From positions 1 to 41,051 of the forward strand of contig CAKUFD010000013.1 in NCBI GenBank assembly GCA_934647195.1: a stretch of DNA of 41,051 bases, given 5' to 3'. Made by a program: the position numbers and the translations under genes. The notes under the pieces are model-generated. The model was not told the DNA's origin. It ran no database searches and was given only the letters and a program-made list of their open reading frames with translations. This DNA is from an uncultured Collinsella sp. GTDB lineage: Bacteria; Actinomycetota; Coriobacteriia; Coriobacteriales; Coriobacteriaceae. Of this stretch, positions 17,197-24,938 are shown piece by piece (position 1 is the first letter of the stretch; each line of letters starts with the position of its first letter).

Positions 17197-17264
17197 ACGC
17201 ATAATAATGCGAAATTCTTGACTCGCAATATTATGCGATTTAAAATATTCGCAGAATATTGCGA
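17197..17264 (+). promoter_or_regulatory. hipBA promoter with three operators
   Basis: A strong promoter reads TTGACT (17218-17223), 17 bases, TAAAAT (17241-17246). Three 16-bp sites of form (T/A)CGCA-N6-TGCGA start at 17197, 17223 and 17249, exactly 26 bases apart. The second fills the spacer between -35 and -10, and the third lies just downstream of -10. This is the expected arrangement for autorepression by a HipB-type antitoxin. Confidence 0.8.
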
Positions 17265-17289
17265 TTTGACATGTTGATCGGAGGCCGCA

Positions 17290-17613
17290 ATGCTGGATGC
17301 GCTGGAAATCGGATATGCGATAAAGGATGCCCGCTCAGAGCTCGGCATGACGCAGGCCCAGCTTGCCGAGGCGGCCGGAATATCCAAACGCTGCCTCTGG
17401 TCGTTGGAGCTGGGTCAAAATCCTGGTGTCCAGCTGGATAAGCTGCTGGCTGTGTTCAAAGCGCTCGGCCTCGATCTGTCGATTGTTGCGGGAGAGGCGC
17501 CCGATAGCCGTGCCCATGAAAAGAAGTCGGAGGACATCCCTGCTGTTTTTGAAAAACATGTCGGATTCGATGCGCTCTCGATTTTGACGGGTGGTCAAAA
17601 TGGGGACGCGTAG
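17290..17613 (+). CDS. hipB: HipB-like XRE antitoxin and repressor
   Basis: This encodes 107 residues. Residues ~8-65 are an XRE helix-turn-helix (AIKDARSELGMTQAQLAEAAG, SKRCLWSLELGQNPGVQLDKLL). The C-terminal tail (HEKKSEDIPAVFEKH) may contact HipA. It directly precedes and overlaps hipA by 23 bases, the usual antitoxin-first order, and three candidate operators sit over its promoter. GATCGGAGGCCGCA lies upstream of the ATG. Confidence 0.85.
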   Translation: MLDALEIGYAIKDARSELGMTQAQLAEAAGISKRCLWSLELGQNPGVQLDKLLAVFKALGLDLSIVAGEAPDSRAHEKKSEDIPAVFEKHVGFDALSILTGGQNGDA

Positions 17614-18892
17614 CTTGGACGTGATGATAGCCGGTGAGCATGCGGGCGTGCTGTCTCAAGATGAATCCGGAGCGCTCTCGTTTGCGTATCTCAGGGGATA
17701 CCGCGGAACACCGCTGTCATCGGCAATGCCCCTATCGACACGCATCTACCGAGGCAAGGTCGTTCTTCCCTATTTATGGGGACTACTCCCGGAGGATCCG
17801 ATTACGCGAGAGCGTGTCGCCGCCGATGCGGACATCTCGCCGAATAATCCTTTTGCCTTGTTGGGGATCATAGGATTGGATTGTCCCGGCGCAGTGCAGT
17901 TTTGTCCGCCCGATACCGATATATTGCGTGAGGAACGGCTTGTTCCCATTGACGATGGGGGGATCGCGCGAAGATTGAAGGCGGGGCGCAAGGAAGGCTC
18001 CGGCTGGATCGCAGAGAGCGAGCATTGGAGCCTGGGAGGGCAGCAAGAAAAGTTCGCGCTGCGTAAGAGCGAGGGTAAATGGCTCTCCTGCGAGGGCTCG
18101 GCGGCAACCACGCATATTTTCAAAAGTGGCGTGAGGGGGCTTTCGCACCAAGCGCTCAATGAATATGTCTGCATGCGCTTGGCAGCCGAATGCGGGATCG
18201 ATTCTGCTCGGGTCGAATATCTTGAGTTTGAGGACGCTGGGGAAATCGAGCCGGCTATTGTCATCGAGCGGTATGACCGTACGTTTGACGGCGAAACCGT
18301 TTCGAGGATACATCAGGAAGACTTTTGCCAGGCGCTCGGCTGTCTTCCGGAGAACAAGTATTCCATGTATGGCGGTCCGAGTTGCGGCGATTGCATAAGG
18401 CTTCTTAAATCGACCGGTCGTGAGGCCCGTGAGAACGTCGCGCGATTCCTGCAGATGCTGTTCTTCAATTACCTGATAGCCGCGACAGATGGCCATGCAA
18501 AGAATTACTCGCTGCTGCTGAAGCCCGATGGAGCGCATCACTTGGCGCCCATGTATGATGTGGCCTCGATTGCCCCTTATGTCGATGCCGGCAATTGGCG
18601 GAATAAACCGCCAAAACTTGCCATGTCAATAGGGGGAGAGAATCGGGCTGGACGCGTCTCGGCCGGGAATATCGCCAGAATGGTGGAGCTTTGTGGGCTT
18701 GCCGATTTGGGCATCACCACGGACGGCTGCGTGCGCTTGATGACGCTTTACGCGGATTTGATTCCCGACAAGCTTGAAATGGTGTTTGACGACCTGTCGA
18801 GGACAAGCTCTGCAGGGGCTGCTGCAGAGCTGAGGACACATATGGTCGAACCAATTGCAAAGCTTTGCGAGAAGGCAAAGGCGCAACTCTGA
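17591..18892 (+). CDS. hipA: HipA-family serine/threonine kinase toxin
   Basis: This encodes 433 residues, close to the 430-440 usual for HipA. It has an N-terminal subdomain (GVLSQDESGALSFAYL, GTPLSSAMPLS, LWGLLPE), the phosphorylatable P-loop region SLGGQQEKFAL (about 147-157), an ATP-contacting lysine in THIFKSG (Lys178), the catalytic loop ATDGHAKNYS (Asp300) and the metal-binding MYDVAS (Asp323). HipA of E. coli phosphorylates glutamyl-tRNA synthetase and induces persistence; the target here is unknown. All key residues are present, so it is probably active. The start could also be ATG 17600. It overlaps hipB. Confidence 0.88.
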   Translation: MVKMGTRSLDVMIAGEHAGVLSQDESGALSFAYLRGYRGTPLSSAMPLSTRIYRGKVVLPYLWGLLPEDPITRERVAADADISPNNPFALLGIIGLDCPGAVQFCPPDTDILREERLVPIDDGGIARRLKAGRKEGSGWIAESEHWSLGGQQEKFALRKSEGKWLSCEGSAATTHIFKSGVRGLSHQALNEYVCMRLAAECGIDSARVEYLEFEDAGEIEPAIVIERYDRTFDGETVSRIHQEDFCQALGCLPENKYSMYGGPSCGDCIRLLKSTGREARENVARFLQMLFFNYLIAATDGHAKNYSLLLKPDGAHHLAPMYDVASIAPYVDAGNWRNKPPKLAMSIGGENRAGRVSAGNIARMVELCGLADLGITTDGCVRLMTLYADLIPDKLEMVFDDLSRTSSAGAAAELRTHMVEPIAKLCEKAKAQL

Positions 18893-18954
18893 CATCGGCG
18901 CCAACCGTGCGTGCTACGGCATCACGTCTGGGCCTCCCGCGACCGTCGGCTGAG

Positions 18955-19045
18955 AGTAGATATTTCTTAGTTATGGGGGTATAAATCGCATAATTAATAG
19001 ATACTACCCCCATAATCTGGCGATTGATATATCGCTCTGCTGAGC
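18955..19045 (-). repeat. Palindromic ATGGGGGT/ACCCCCAT element, copy 2
   Basis: TTATGGGGGTA (about 18970-18980) and TACCCCCATAA (about 19003-19014) are perfect inverted arms round an AT-rich loop. The flanks match copy 1 near 84-160. It sits between the convergent 3' ends of hipA and the DUF3800 relic and could act as a terminator hairpin, but it has no U tract. Confidence 0.6.
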
Positions 19046-19300
19046 GAACGGGCGCGGTTCCAATCGAAGCCGTGCCCGTTCGCCATAGTCGTAATAAGCC
19101 TTCACGCCATCGAGGGATTTGATGAAGTCCAAGTGCTCAATCATGGTGGAAGGGATTTCGCGCCCCATACGCTCCATTAGCCTTGCCGAGTCTTCGAACT
19201 GGCTCCGGCGTAAACGAGCGTGAATAGATAATAGCGAGCTTTTCCCTCACGGTTGTCGCTCTCGTCAAGGAAGATGCTGAGCCTCTTATTGCCGCGGCCT
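19004..19300 (-). pseudogene. Broken DUF3800 protein gene
   Basis: Read on the minus strand, GRGNKRLSIFLDESDN then ARYYLFTLVYAGAS gives the DUF3800 N-terminal motif (IFLDES with the acidic pair). The frame then stops at 19177. In another frame MERMGREIPSTMIEHLDFIK and GVKAYYDYGERARLRL match the family's later KxYYDNGQ region. Roughly 100 residues between the two are missing, and there is no start codon. DUF3800 proteins are RNase H-fold proteins common in mobile and defence islands. Non-functional. Confidence 0.65.
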
Positions 19301-19422
19301 TCTCGGGTGATCGCAGATCAGCTGTCAATTGAATCCAATCCGTGAAACGAGAGGTAAAATGGGTTCATAGTTGTGATTTGCGAAGCCAATCGTCAGCCAT
19401 TCGCCAAAAGAAAGGTTCGGCC

Positions 19423-20217
19423 ATGGGTATCTTCGACAAGAGTTTCGACCCGCTGAAGGAAGTTCAGAAAGCATCGGGGAACCTTGTGAAAGCCGCTGGG
19501 GACGCGGTGGGTGCTGCGGGAAAGGCAGCGGGTGATATCATCGAGAGGGCCGGCTTGGTGGCAAGCGACGGGGTACAAGGGGCCGGTTCCTTTGTGGACA
19601 ATGCGGCCAACGGTATACGCGAGGGCGCTTCAACAATCTTCGATGGCGCCAACGAGCAGATGGGGAAGGTAAAGGATGCGCGAAAGGCGAAGGAGAAAAC
19701 CTTCACCTCGCTCGAGTCCCTGCAGCCTGTGGTCAACGTCGTCAACGACGCAGCGATGGCTCTTGACGACAAAGACCGCACCATCAAGGAAAGCACAATT
19801 CCCGAGGTCGTGGCAGGCGCCCTCGGCGCGGGCGTCGGCGGTGTCGGCTCATTCATGGCGCTCTACGGTCTAGGCACCGTCGGACTCTCCGCCGCGGGCA
19901 TCACGTCGGGGCTCGCCACGGCGGGGGCGGTTGTCGGTGGCGGCATGGTCGCGGGCGTCTTCGTGCTTGCGGCGCCGGTCGCCATCGCTGCGGGCACGGG
20001 CGTCGCGGTTGCATCCCACCTCAAGAACAAACAGCTCGGCCAAGAGAAGGAGCGTCTCTACAAGGAGGCGCTTGCCAAGCACCAGGCAATCATCAAGGCG
20101 CTGAAGGAGGAGTCTGACGCGAGCGCCGAGCGGCTCGAGTACCTGCGCTCCCTCAATGTCCTCCTCGAGCGCGCCGTGAATGACCTCAAGAGCGACCTGA
20201 CGATCCAAGATGAGTAG
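19423..20217 (+). CDS. Glycine-zipper membrane protein with coiled-coil tail, unknown function
   Basis: I do not recognise a named family. The 264-residue protein starts at ATG 19423 (AAAGAAAGGTTCGGCC upstream). Residues ~15-80 are alanine/glycine-rich amphipathic repeats (LVKAAGDAVGAAGKAAGD, GIREGASTIFDGANEQ), like a membrane-surface helix. Residues ~128-199 are a long hydrophobic region full of GxxxG steps (AGALGAGVGGVGSFMALYGLG, then GAVVGGGMVAGVFVLAAP), able to form two or three packed membrane helices. Residues ~202-260 are a charged coiled coil. This layout resembles membrane-inserting effectors, though no homology can be claimed. Its last 8 bases overlap the next gene, so the two are surely co-translated. 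It lies in an island next to hipBA and broken defence-type genes. Confidence 0.75.
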   Translation: MGIFDKSFDPLKEVQKASGNLVKAAGDAVGAAGKAAGDIIERAGLVASDGVQGAGSFVDNAANGIREGASTIFDGANEQMGKVKDARKAKEKTFTSLESLQPVVNVVNDAAMALDDKDRTIKESTIPEVVAGALGAGVGGVGSFMALYGLGTVGLSAAGITSGLATAGAVVGGGMVAGVFVLAAPVAIAAGTGVAVASHLKNKQLGQEKERLYKEALAKHQAIIKALKEESDASAERLEYLRSLNVLLERAVNDLKSDLTIQDE

Positions 20218-21568
20218 GTACAGGTACACGGACGGCGAGAAGGAGATCAACGCTGTTCTCGCTCATCAGGACGACCAGGTCAAGGAGATCAGCTTCCCGC
20301 CCGCGGCGGCGACCGATGATCGTATTGTGAGCAGCGAGGGCCTCCTTGCCTCGTTGGGCTTCGACCTGCCGGAAAGGGGCGCAGCCCCGCGACGCGGCGG
20401 CAAGCCGATCGTCATTCCGACATGGGAAGAGATGCTCGAGGATGCCTTGCGGGCGGGCAAGGACGGAACGGAACTGGAAGCCCTCTTCACCGAGGATGAG
20501 CTCAGGGGGAACGCCGCGGCGGTTGCTGCGCTGAACGCGGAGTACGACCAGATTCACCGTCTCGACCCTCTGGATGTGGCTATAGCGGCGGGCGCCGGTC
20601 TGTTGGCGGCGGCGGTCGACATCCTCCTCGTCGGTATTCCGGAGAAGACCCCGGGTGGCCTCAGGGCAGGGCCGCTCTCCGACTATATCCGCGGCTACTT
20701 CGATAGGCGCTATCCCCCCGAGGAGATGAAAAAACTCGCCAACTCCAAAGTGAGCAAGGTTCCTTACGACGCCCAGGACAACAGGAACACGGCGGTCCAT
20801 GTCGAGGGGCTCTCGGCCTACTACCACCGCCTGCTCTCCCTGGGGCACGACCCGTTGCTCGGCCTTGTGTTCGGCACGTCCGACATCCTTATGGGCAAGA
20901 TGACCACGATCGACAAGGCAGGAAGAGTGGTCTCGCAGACCATGGAATGCTATACGGGACGCAGGGAGACCGATGCCTTCGTCGCGCTCGCCAAACAGAT
21001 CCTCCACTTCAAGTCTGATGTCACGACTTCGATGGGGCTGCCGGTTCCATTCATGGGCCTGTTCAACCTCATGCAGTTTGGGAGCATCGGCGAGTATGAG
21101 CAGACTGTGGCGGAGATCGCGCAAGGGATGTACTTCGAGGGTTACGACTTCATCCACTTCTGTTCAACGTCTGTGCCAGTTGCGATTGTTGAAGTGCTCG
21201 TGAGGCTCTGCTACTCGTTCAAGCGCATGAAGGAGGGCGTGCCCCTCAAGGGCGCCATCCCGCTGTCGACATCTCGCGACAAGAATCCCAAGCTCGCGAC
21301 GATGCTCTTTACCGCTCACTGCGCGGCGACGGCGGTGAACGCGGGCAAGGTGGCGTTCACCGAAAACCCAATGGCAATCAACTACCCTCAGTGGATTGCG
21401 TTTGCCAAATACTCCTATCAGCAGCTCAAGTGGGTGGCGCTGACGAAGCCGACGCAGCGCGATGTGTATGTGCGTCGCGCTATAGAGGGCGATATCTGCA
21501 AGACGTATGAGGACATCGACGTACTATTCGGCGAAATGTGTCCCGAGGCAGTCGTAATCGGTGGGTGA
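20210..21568 (+). CDS. Partner protein of the glycine-zipper gene, 452 residues, unknown function
   Basis: The ATG overlaps the preceding stop (ATGAGTAG). Residues ~1-110 are polar and acidic. A single hydrophobic segment (LDVAIAAGAGLLAAAVDILL, 121-140) follows. Then come GHDPLLGLVFGTSDILMGK (212-230) with IDKAGRV, and a helical C-terminal half with GYDFIHFCSTSVPVAIVEV, KLATMLFTAHCAATAVNAG and NPMAINYPQW. I recall similar GHDPLLGL and NPxAxNYxxW motifs in unannotated proteins of other phyla, so it appears to be a widespread family, but I cannot name it. Together with the upstream membrane protein it forms a two-gene unit; a defence or toxin-like role is inference from context only. Confidence 0.75.
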   Translation: MSRYRYTDGEKEINAVLAHQDDQVKEISFPPAAATDDRIVSSEGLLASLGFDLPERGAAPRRGGKPIVIPTWEEMLEDALRAGKDGTELEALFTEDELRGNAAAVAALNAEYDQIHRLDPLDVAIAAGAGLLAAAVDILLVGIPEKTPGGLRAGPLSDYIRGYFDRRYPPEEMKKLANSKVSKVPYDAQDNRNTAVHVEGLSAYYHRLLSLGHDPLLGLVFGTSDILMGKMTTIDKAGRVVSQTMECYTGRRETDAFVALAKQILHFKSDVTTSMGLPVPFMGLFNLMQFGSIGEYEQTVAEIAQGMYFEGYDFIHFCSTSVPVAIVEVLVRLCYSFKRMKEGVPLKGAIPLSTSRDKNPKLATMLFTAHCAATAVNAGKVAFTENPMAINYPQWIAFAKYSYQQLKWVALTKPTQRDVYVRRAIEGDICKTYEDIDVLFGEMCPEAVVIGG

Positions 21569-21572
21569 GGCA

Positions 21573-21767
21573 ATGGGAGCAGAAACTATCCGCTTGGCGC
21601 TCGTGCATCGCAAATCGATTAACGCCGGATGGTGGGACGGAATGGAGGAGTACTGAGCAGAGTTCACCGATGCCCTCATCGAGGACATTGGCGTGACGCG
21701 GAAGTTCCTGCTTGGGGTAACGGGACAGTTAAAGGCGAAGTCCAAGGTTAAGGAGCGGTTATCGTGA
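21573..21767 (+). pseudogene. Small gene interrupted by an in-frame TGA
   Basis: From ATG 21573, four bases after the previous stop, the frame reads MGAETIRLALVHRKSINAGW, WDGMEEY, then TGA (21654-21656), then continues AEFTDALIEDIGVTRKFLLG and LKAKSKVKERLS to TGA 21765-21767. Coherent amphipathic sequence on both sides and a restored length of ~64 residues suggest one gene with a nonsense mutation (TGG to TGA is the simplest change). Family unknown. It could be the third member of the 19423-21568 unit. Confidence 0.5.
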
Positions 21768-22323
21768 GGGCGAGACGCCCAGGAGAGACGTCTTTCCTCG
21801 AGCTCACACATGACAGGATCTGCGAAGTCCTTTCCGTCAAGAAGGATTGGTACCGTTTGGTCGACGACAGCGACGAGGGATACCTTTGCCCATCCGAGGA
21901 GTTCGAAATCGTGAGGCCCAAGGACGACATTTTGAATGGAACAACGATGCTTACGAGGAGCACGCCCTCGACGATGAATTCTCATTTACCGGCAGGCAGA
22001 TTGCTGCATATAGCTTCATGGGTTCGCACTTCACTGCAAAAACCTGGGTCGATATGATCTGCGGCGTTCTGTCTATGGTGTACGAGTTCGATCCGGTTGT
22101 TTTCCACAAATTCGTTCCTGAAGGTTCGGAGTTCCCCGGTAGGTATTTCTCCTGGAAGGAGAGCGATTACTGTTTCAAGGTCGGGGAGGGAACCTACTTC
22201 AATCCCGGAAGCTCAACTTCGGTGAAAATCGAAACGTTGAAGGTTGTGTTTGAGGCGGCGGGTATCGATTGTTCCGAACTCTTGATTGAGCTGTACAAGT
22301 CGAAGGCCGAGAATCAGGCTTAA
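21764..22323 (+). pseudogene. Frameshifted small protein, possibly restriction/defence-associated
   Basis: The 5' part (GTG 21764) encodes TSFLELTHDRICEVLSVKKD and YRLVDDSDEGYLCPSEEFEIV. At a TTTT tract (21930-21933) the frame breaks; one extra T would join it to FEWNNDAYEEHALDDEF and a C-terminal domain with KTWVDMICGVLSMVYEFDPVVF, YFSWKESDY and LIELYKSK. The C-terminal pattern (W.DM...LY..DP..F, then R.YFS, then a final G.D..EL.I.LY) resembles a small domain I recall from restriction-type proteins, but I cannot name it. The bases up to 22666 hold no gene I can support. Confidence 0.5.
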
Positions 22324-22666
22324 CTGCTTGGGAGAGGATTTGCGCGTAGAAATGCGTGACGATATCGCTCGGTTCCCCATATGTCACCATAACGTCGCGC
22401 AAGACCGGTTGATAGCAAGGTTCGTTGCTCAAAATGGACCAGGGTCTATCGAGAATATAGTCGGCTCGTCACGATAGAAGGCCGTCTCATGCATACCAGA
22501 AGTTTTCTCCTTCCCAATTTGGGACATGGGGTAATTCTGCCCGTGTGGGATGCACGTTACGCTGAATACAAGGTGAGGAGCAGCGCCGTCGCCGGCGGCG
22601 GGTTCGTCCTGCTCCAGAGCGCACTATGCGCCCCTGCCGGCGTTCCCGCATCGAAAGGAGCCCCTC

Positions 22667-23473
22667 ATGGCGGTTGGAAACGAAAAGGCCCCTAGGGAAA
22701 TCATCTGCCCTGGTTGCGGCGGCGTCATCAAAAACACGGCATTCAATCCCATTACCGATACGTGCGGTGCCATGCTACAGGACGGTTGGCTCTGCCCCGA
22801 GTGCGCCTACAGACTGCGACCCAAGTACCCCATGCACTATACCGACGATGAGCCCGCCACTATAGAAAAGGCGCCCGACGCTGGCAGGCCCATTCTCACC
22901 ATGCTCAGGAACGACTTCCTCTATGCCGATCCGCTCGATCCGGTGAACAGCACCGCCTTCTCTTATACCAGCGCACTTCGCAGCGATCCTCTGGCCAAGC
23001 TCAGGTCGGACCAGATTAAGGACGAACTCGCGAGTATCGATGCGTATAAGCAAGAGGTCTCGAAGAGATTCGGCGGCGCCAAGAACGTGTTCGAGGTGCT
23101 CGAGGTCGCGCCGATGCCCAAGCTCAAACCATTTTGCGCGGGGCTTCCTAACATCAAACGTCTTAAGGGCACCATCGCAATCGCGGGCAACGTTCGCCTG
23201 GGCGCTTTCGCGGCAGGTGACATCGTGACGGTCCATCATGGCGGTATGCGCTATCCGGCCAAAGTGCTCGTCAACCGTGCTACCACAGGGTTCTTACGCT
23301 GGTGGATGTTTCCCAACGCGATTATTGGCCAGCCGCTGCCGACCGTCAGCACAATCGACAGCTCGGATCTTATACCCGAGAAGGGTGGCTTGGCCGAAGG
23401 GTGGCATGGTGTGCTGGTGTTGAGCCCCGAGGCTTCCGATATCGCTCCGGGGGATGCGCTCACGCTTGAGTGA
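22667..23473 (+). CDS. Zinc-ribbon protein with a C-terminal beta-barrel-like domain
   Basis: This encodes 268 residues. Two CxxC knuckles near the N-terminus (CPGCGGV about residue 15, CPECAYRL about residue 45) can bind one zinc. The middle is a charged helix (DQIKDELASIDAYKQEVSKR). The C-terminus (KGTIAIAGNVRLGAFAAGDIV, GMRYPAKVLVN, GWHGVLVLS, IAPGDALTLE) has the strand and turn spacing of a translation-factor domain II barrel (EF-Tu like), which is inference from pattern only. AAAGGAGCCCCTC precedes the ATG. No membrane segment. Apparently a single-gene unit; function unknown. Confidence 0.7.
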   Translation: MAVGNEKAPREIICPGCGGVIKNTAFNPITDTCGAMLQDGWLCPECAYRLRPKYPMHYTDDEPATIEKAPDAGRPILTMLRNDFLYADPLDPVNSTAFSYTSALRSDPLAKLRSDQIKDELASIDAYKQEVSKRFGGAKNVFEVLEVAPMPKLKPFCAGLPNIKRLKGTIAIAGNVRLGAFAAGDIVTVHHGGMRYPAKVLVNRATTGFLRWWMFPNAIIGQPLPTVSTIDSSDLIPEKGGLAEGWHGVLVLSPEASDIAPGDALTLE

Positions 23474-23593
23474 TGGCAGTGGCAAGGATTGCCTCTACCG
23501 TTCGTTTGCGGCTAACTGAATAATTGTGACCTCACGGGCTATAACACAAAGGTGCGTGCCGTGCGCCTGCGGCACCCAAGAGGGGAGAACCAT

Positions 23594-24124
23594 ATGAATA
23601 TCGTTGTGTTGAGCGGCAGCCCGCGCAAGGGTGCCAATACCGATACCATGGTCGACGCATTTGCCGAGACCGCGCGCGAGGGAGGCCACACGGTCGAGGT
23701 CATTCGCGTCGCCAGCAAGAAGATCGGCGGTTGCCTGGGGTGCCAATACTGCTTTGCCCACAAGGGCGAATGCGTGCAGAAAGACGGCATGAATGGTGTG
23801 ATCGAGTCGCTCAAGGAAGCCGACATGGTCGTGTTTGCCTCGCCTATCTACTGGTTCGACATCACCGCGCAGGAGAAGGCAGCTATCGATCGCCTGTATG
23901 CCTTCGGCGCCACGGGATTCCCGTTTGCCAAGACCGCCCTGCTGCTCGACAGTCACAGCGAGGGCGTCTATGACGCGGCTATCGCCATGTACAAGGCCAC
24001 CTGCGCTTACTGCAAGTGGGACGACCAAGGTATCGTCACCATCAGCGGCATGGAAGAGCGCGACAGTATGGTCTCTTCGCCCAAGCTGGAAGAGGTGCGC
24101 GAGCTCGCGCGCAAGCTCGTCTAG
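23594..24124 (+). CDS. NADPH-dependent FMN reductase-like flavoprotein
   Basis: This encodes 176 residues with a flavodoxin fold. It begins NIVVLSGSPRKGANTD, the phosphate-binding loop of FMN reductases, followed by CLGCQYC with a later GEC, a cysteine cluster typical of iron-sulfur-flavoprotein-like members. SPIYWFDITAQEKAAIDR is the flavin-contacting loop. The start at 23594 has GAGGGGAGAACC upstream. A two-hairpin terminator follows. Likely a cytoplasmic redox enzyme for quinones or other small acceptors; the substrate is not readable. Confidence 0.85.
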   Translation: MNIVVLSGSPRKGANTDTMVDAFAETAREGGHTVEVIRVASKKIGGCLGCQYCFAHKGECVQKDGMNGVIESLKEADMVVFASPIYWFDITAQEKAAIDRLYAFGATGFPFAKTALLLDSHSEGVYDAAIAMYKATCAYCKWDDQGIVTISGMEERDSMVSSPKLEEVRELARKLV

Positions 24125-24198
24125 GTGGGCTCGGGCTTTGCCGCTGTTTTTTAGCGCAGAATAATAATCAAAAATCAATTAATCTGCGTTAAGAAAGT

Positions 24199-24274
24199 AA
24201 ACGTACTCGGACGAAACCGAGTCGGTTCTGCCCGAGTACGTTTGAAAGGGCCGGCTCCGGGGCCAGCCCTTTTT
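24199..24274 (+). terminator. Double hairpin terminator between convergent genes
   Basis: A 12-bp stem AAACGTACTCGG/CCGAGTACGTTT (24199-24210 with 24232-24243) has an inner palindrome ACCGAGTCGGT. It is followed by a GGGCCGGC/GCCAGCCC stem (24248-24269) and TTTTT (24270-24274). It can terminate the flavoprotein transcript and, less clearly, the convergent DUF6179 transcript. Confidence 0.8.
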
Positions 24275-24296
24275 GGTGTGTGCCGAGCGAACGTTG

Positions 24297-24938
24297 CTAT
24301 TTGAGCTTAAGTTCACCGGCGTGCGCGGACAGCAAGTCGTAGAGGTTGACATGAAGCCCGCGATAATCGGGGCAGATGCGTTCGAGTGTCGTGATGCAGC
24401 TGTTAACGTCGAACTGCGCGATCCAAATCGTTTCACGTTCGAGCTGAGTAAGCCACGCTTCGATGTAATCCAGACCTTTAAGGTTGATATCGATTGGCTT
24501 GCTTAGCTGGTAATCGATGTCACAGGGAACCGTGTGGGCGGCAAAACGCGTGTCGTAGCGAGATTTGAGATTGCCGAGGCTGGCCAGGGTGTCTCGTAGC
24601 GCCACATTGTGAATGGGCGGCATGGTGAGGACGATGCGTCTCCATATGGCGAGTGCATTGTCGATGCGGCTGTCGAGCGCGGCAAGACGGCTGTGCCAGA
24701 GCGCGATGGGGTCGTCAATGCTGAGCGCTTGGACGGCTTCTTCCGCCGGGGAATCGGCGACGCCTAGAACATAGGTGACCGATAGGGCGAGTTCGGCCAT
24801 TTCTTGCTGACTGAGTGACGAAGAATCATTCATGCAGTATAAGCTGGCAACGTGTGCCATCAGCTGGGCAAAATTGTGTTGAGCGCGCATGACGTTTCGG
24901 CGCTCGGTTCCTTGGATGCCGTTATTCATCGAAGTCAT
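24297..24938 (-). CDS. DUF6179-like protein
   Basis: This encodes 213 residues from ATG 24938 (GGAGAGAAGTGGGG upstream); the start overlaps the end of the upstream gene by 17 bases. It is all helical (FAQLMAHVASLYCMND, MAELALSVTYVLGVA, DYQLSKPIDINLKGLDYIEAWL) and ends in HAGELKLK. The pattern and the DUF6323 partner match DUF6179, but full-length members I recall are about twice as long, so this may be a short variant. Function unknown. Confidence 0.6.
   Translation of the reverse strand: MTSMNNGIQGTERRNVMRAQHNFAQLMAHVASLYCMNDSSSLSQQEMAELALSVTYVLGVADSPAEEAVQALSIDDPIALWHSRLAALDSRIDNALAIWRRIVLTMPPIHNVALRDTLASLGNLKSRYDTRFAAHTVPCDIDYQLSKPIDINLKGLDYIEAWLTQLERETIWIAQFDVNSCITTLERICPDYRGLHVNLYDLLSAHAGELKLK

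Noticed and set aside
21654..21656. In-frame TGA as a selenocysteine codon
   Set aside because: No cysteine-homologue context is known, no convincing SECIS-like hairpin was seen just downstream, and the gene behind it is also broken, so a nonsense mutation is simpler.
22489..22695. 68-codon plus-strand frame before the zinc-ribbon gene
   Set aside because: It overlaps the well-placed ribosome binding site and start at 22667 and shows no coherent protein pattern.
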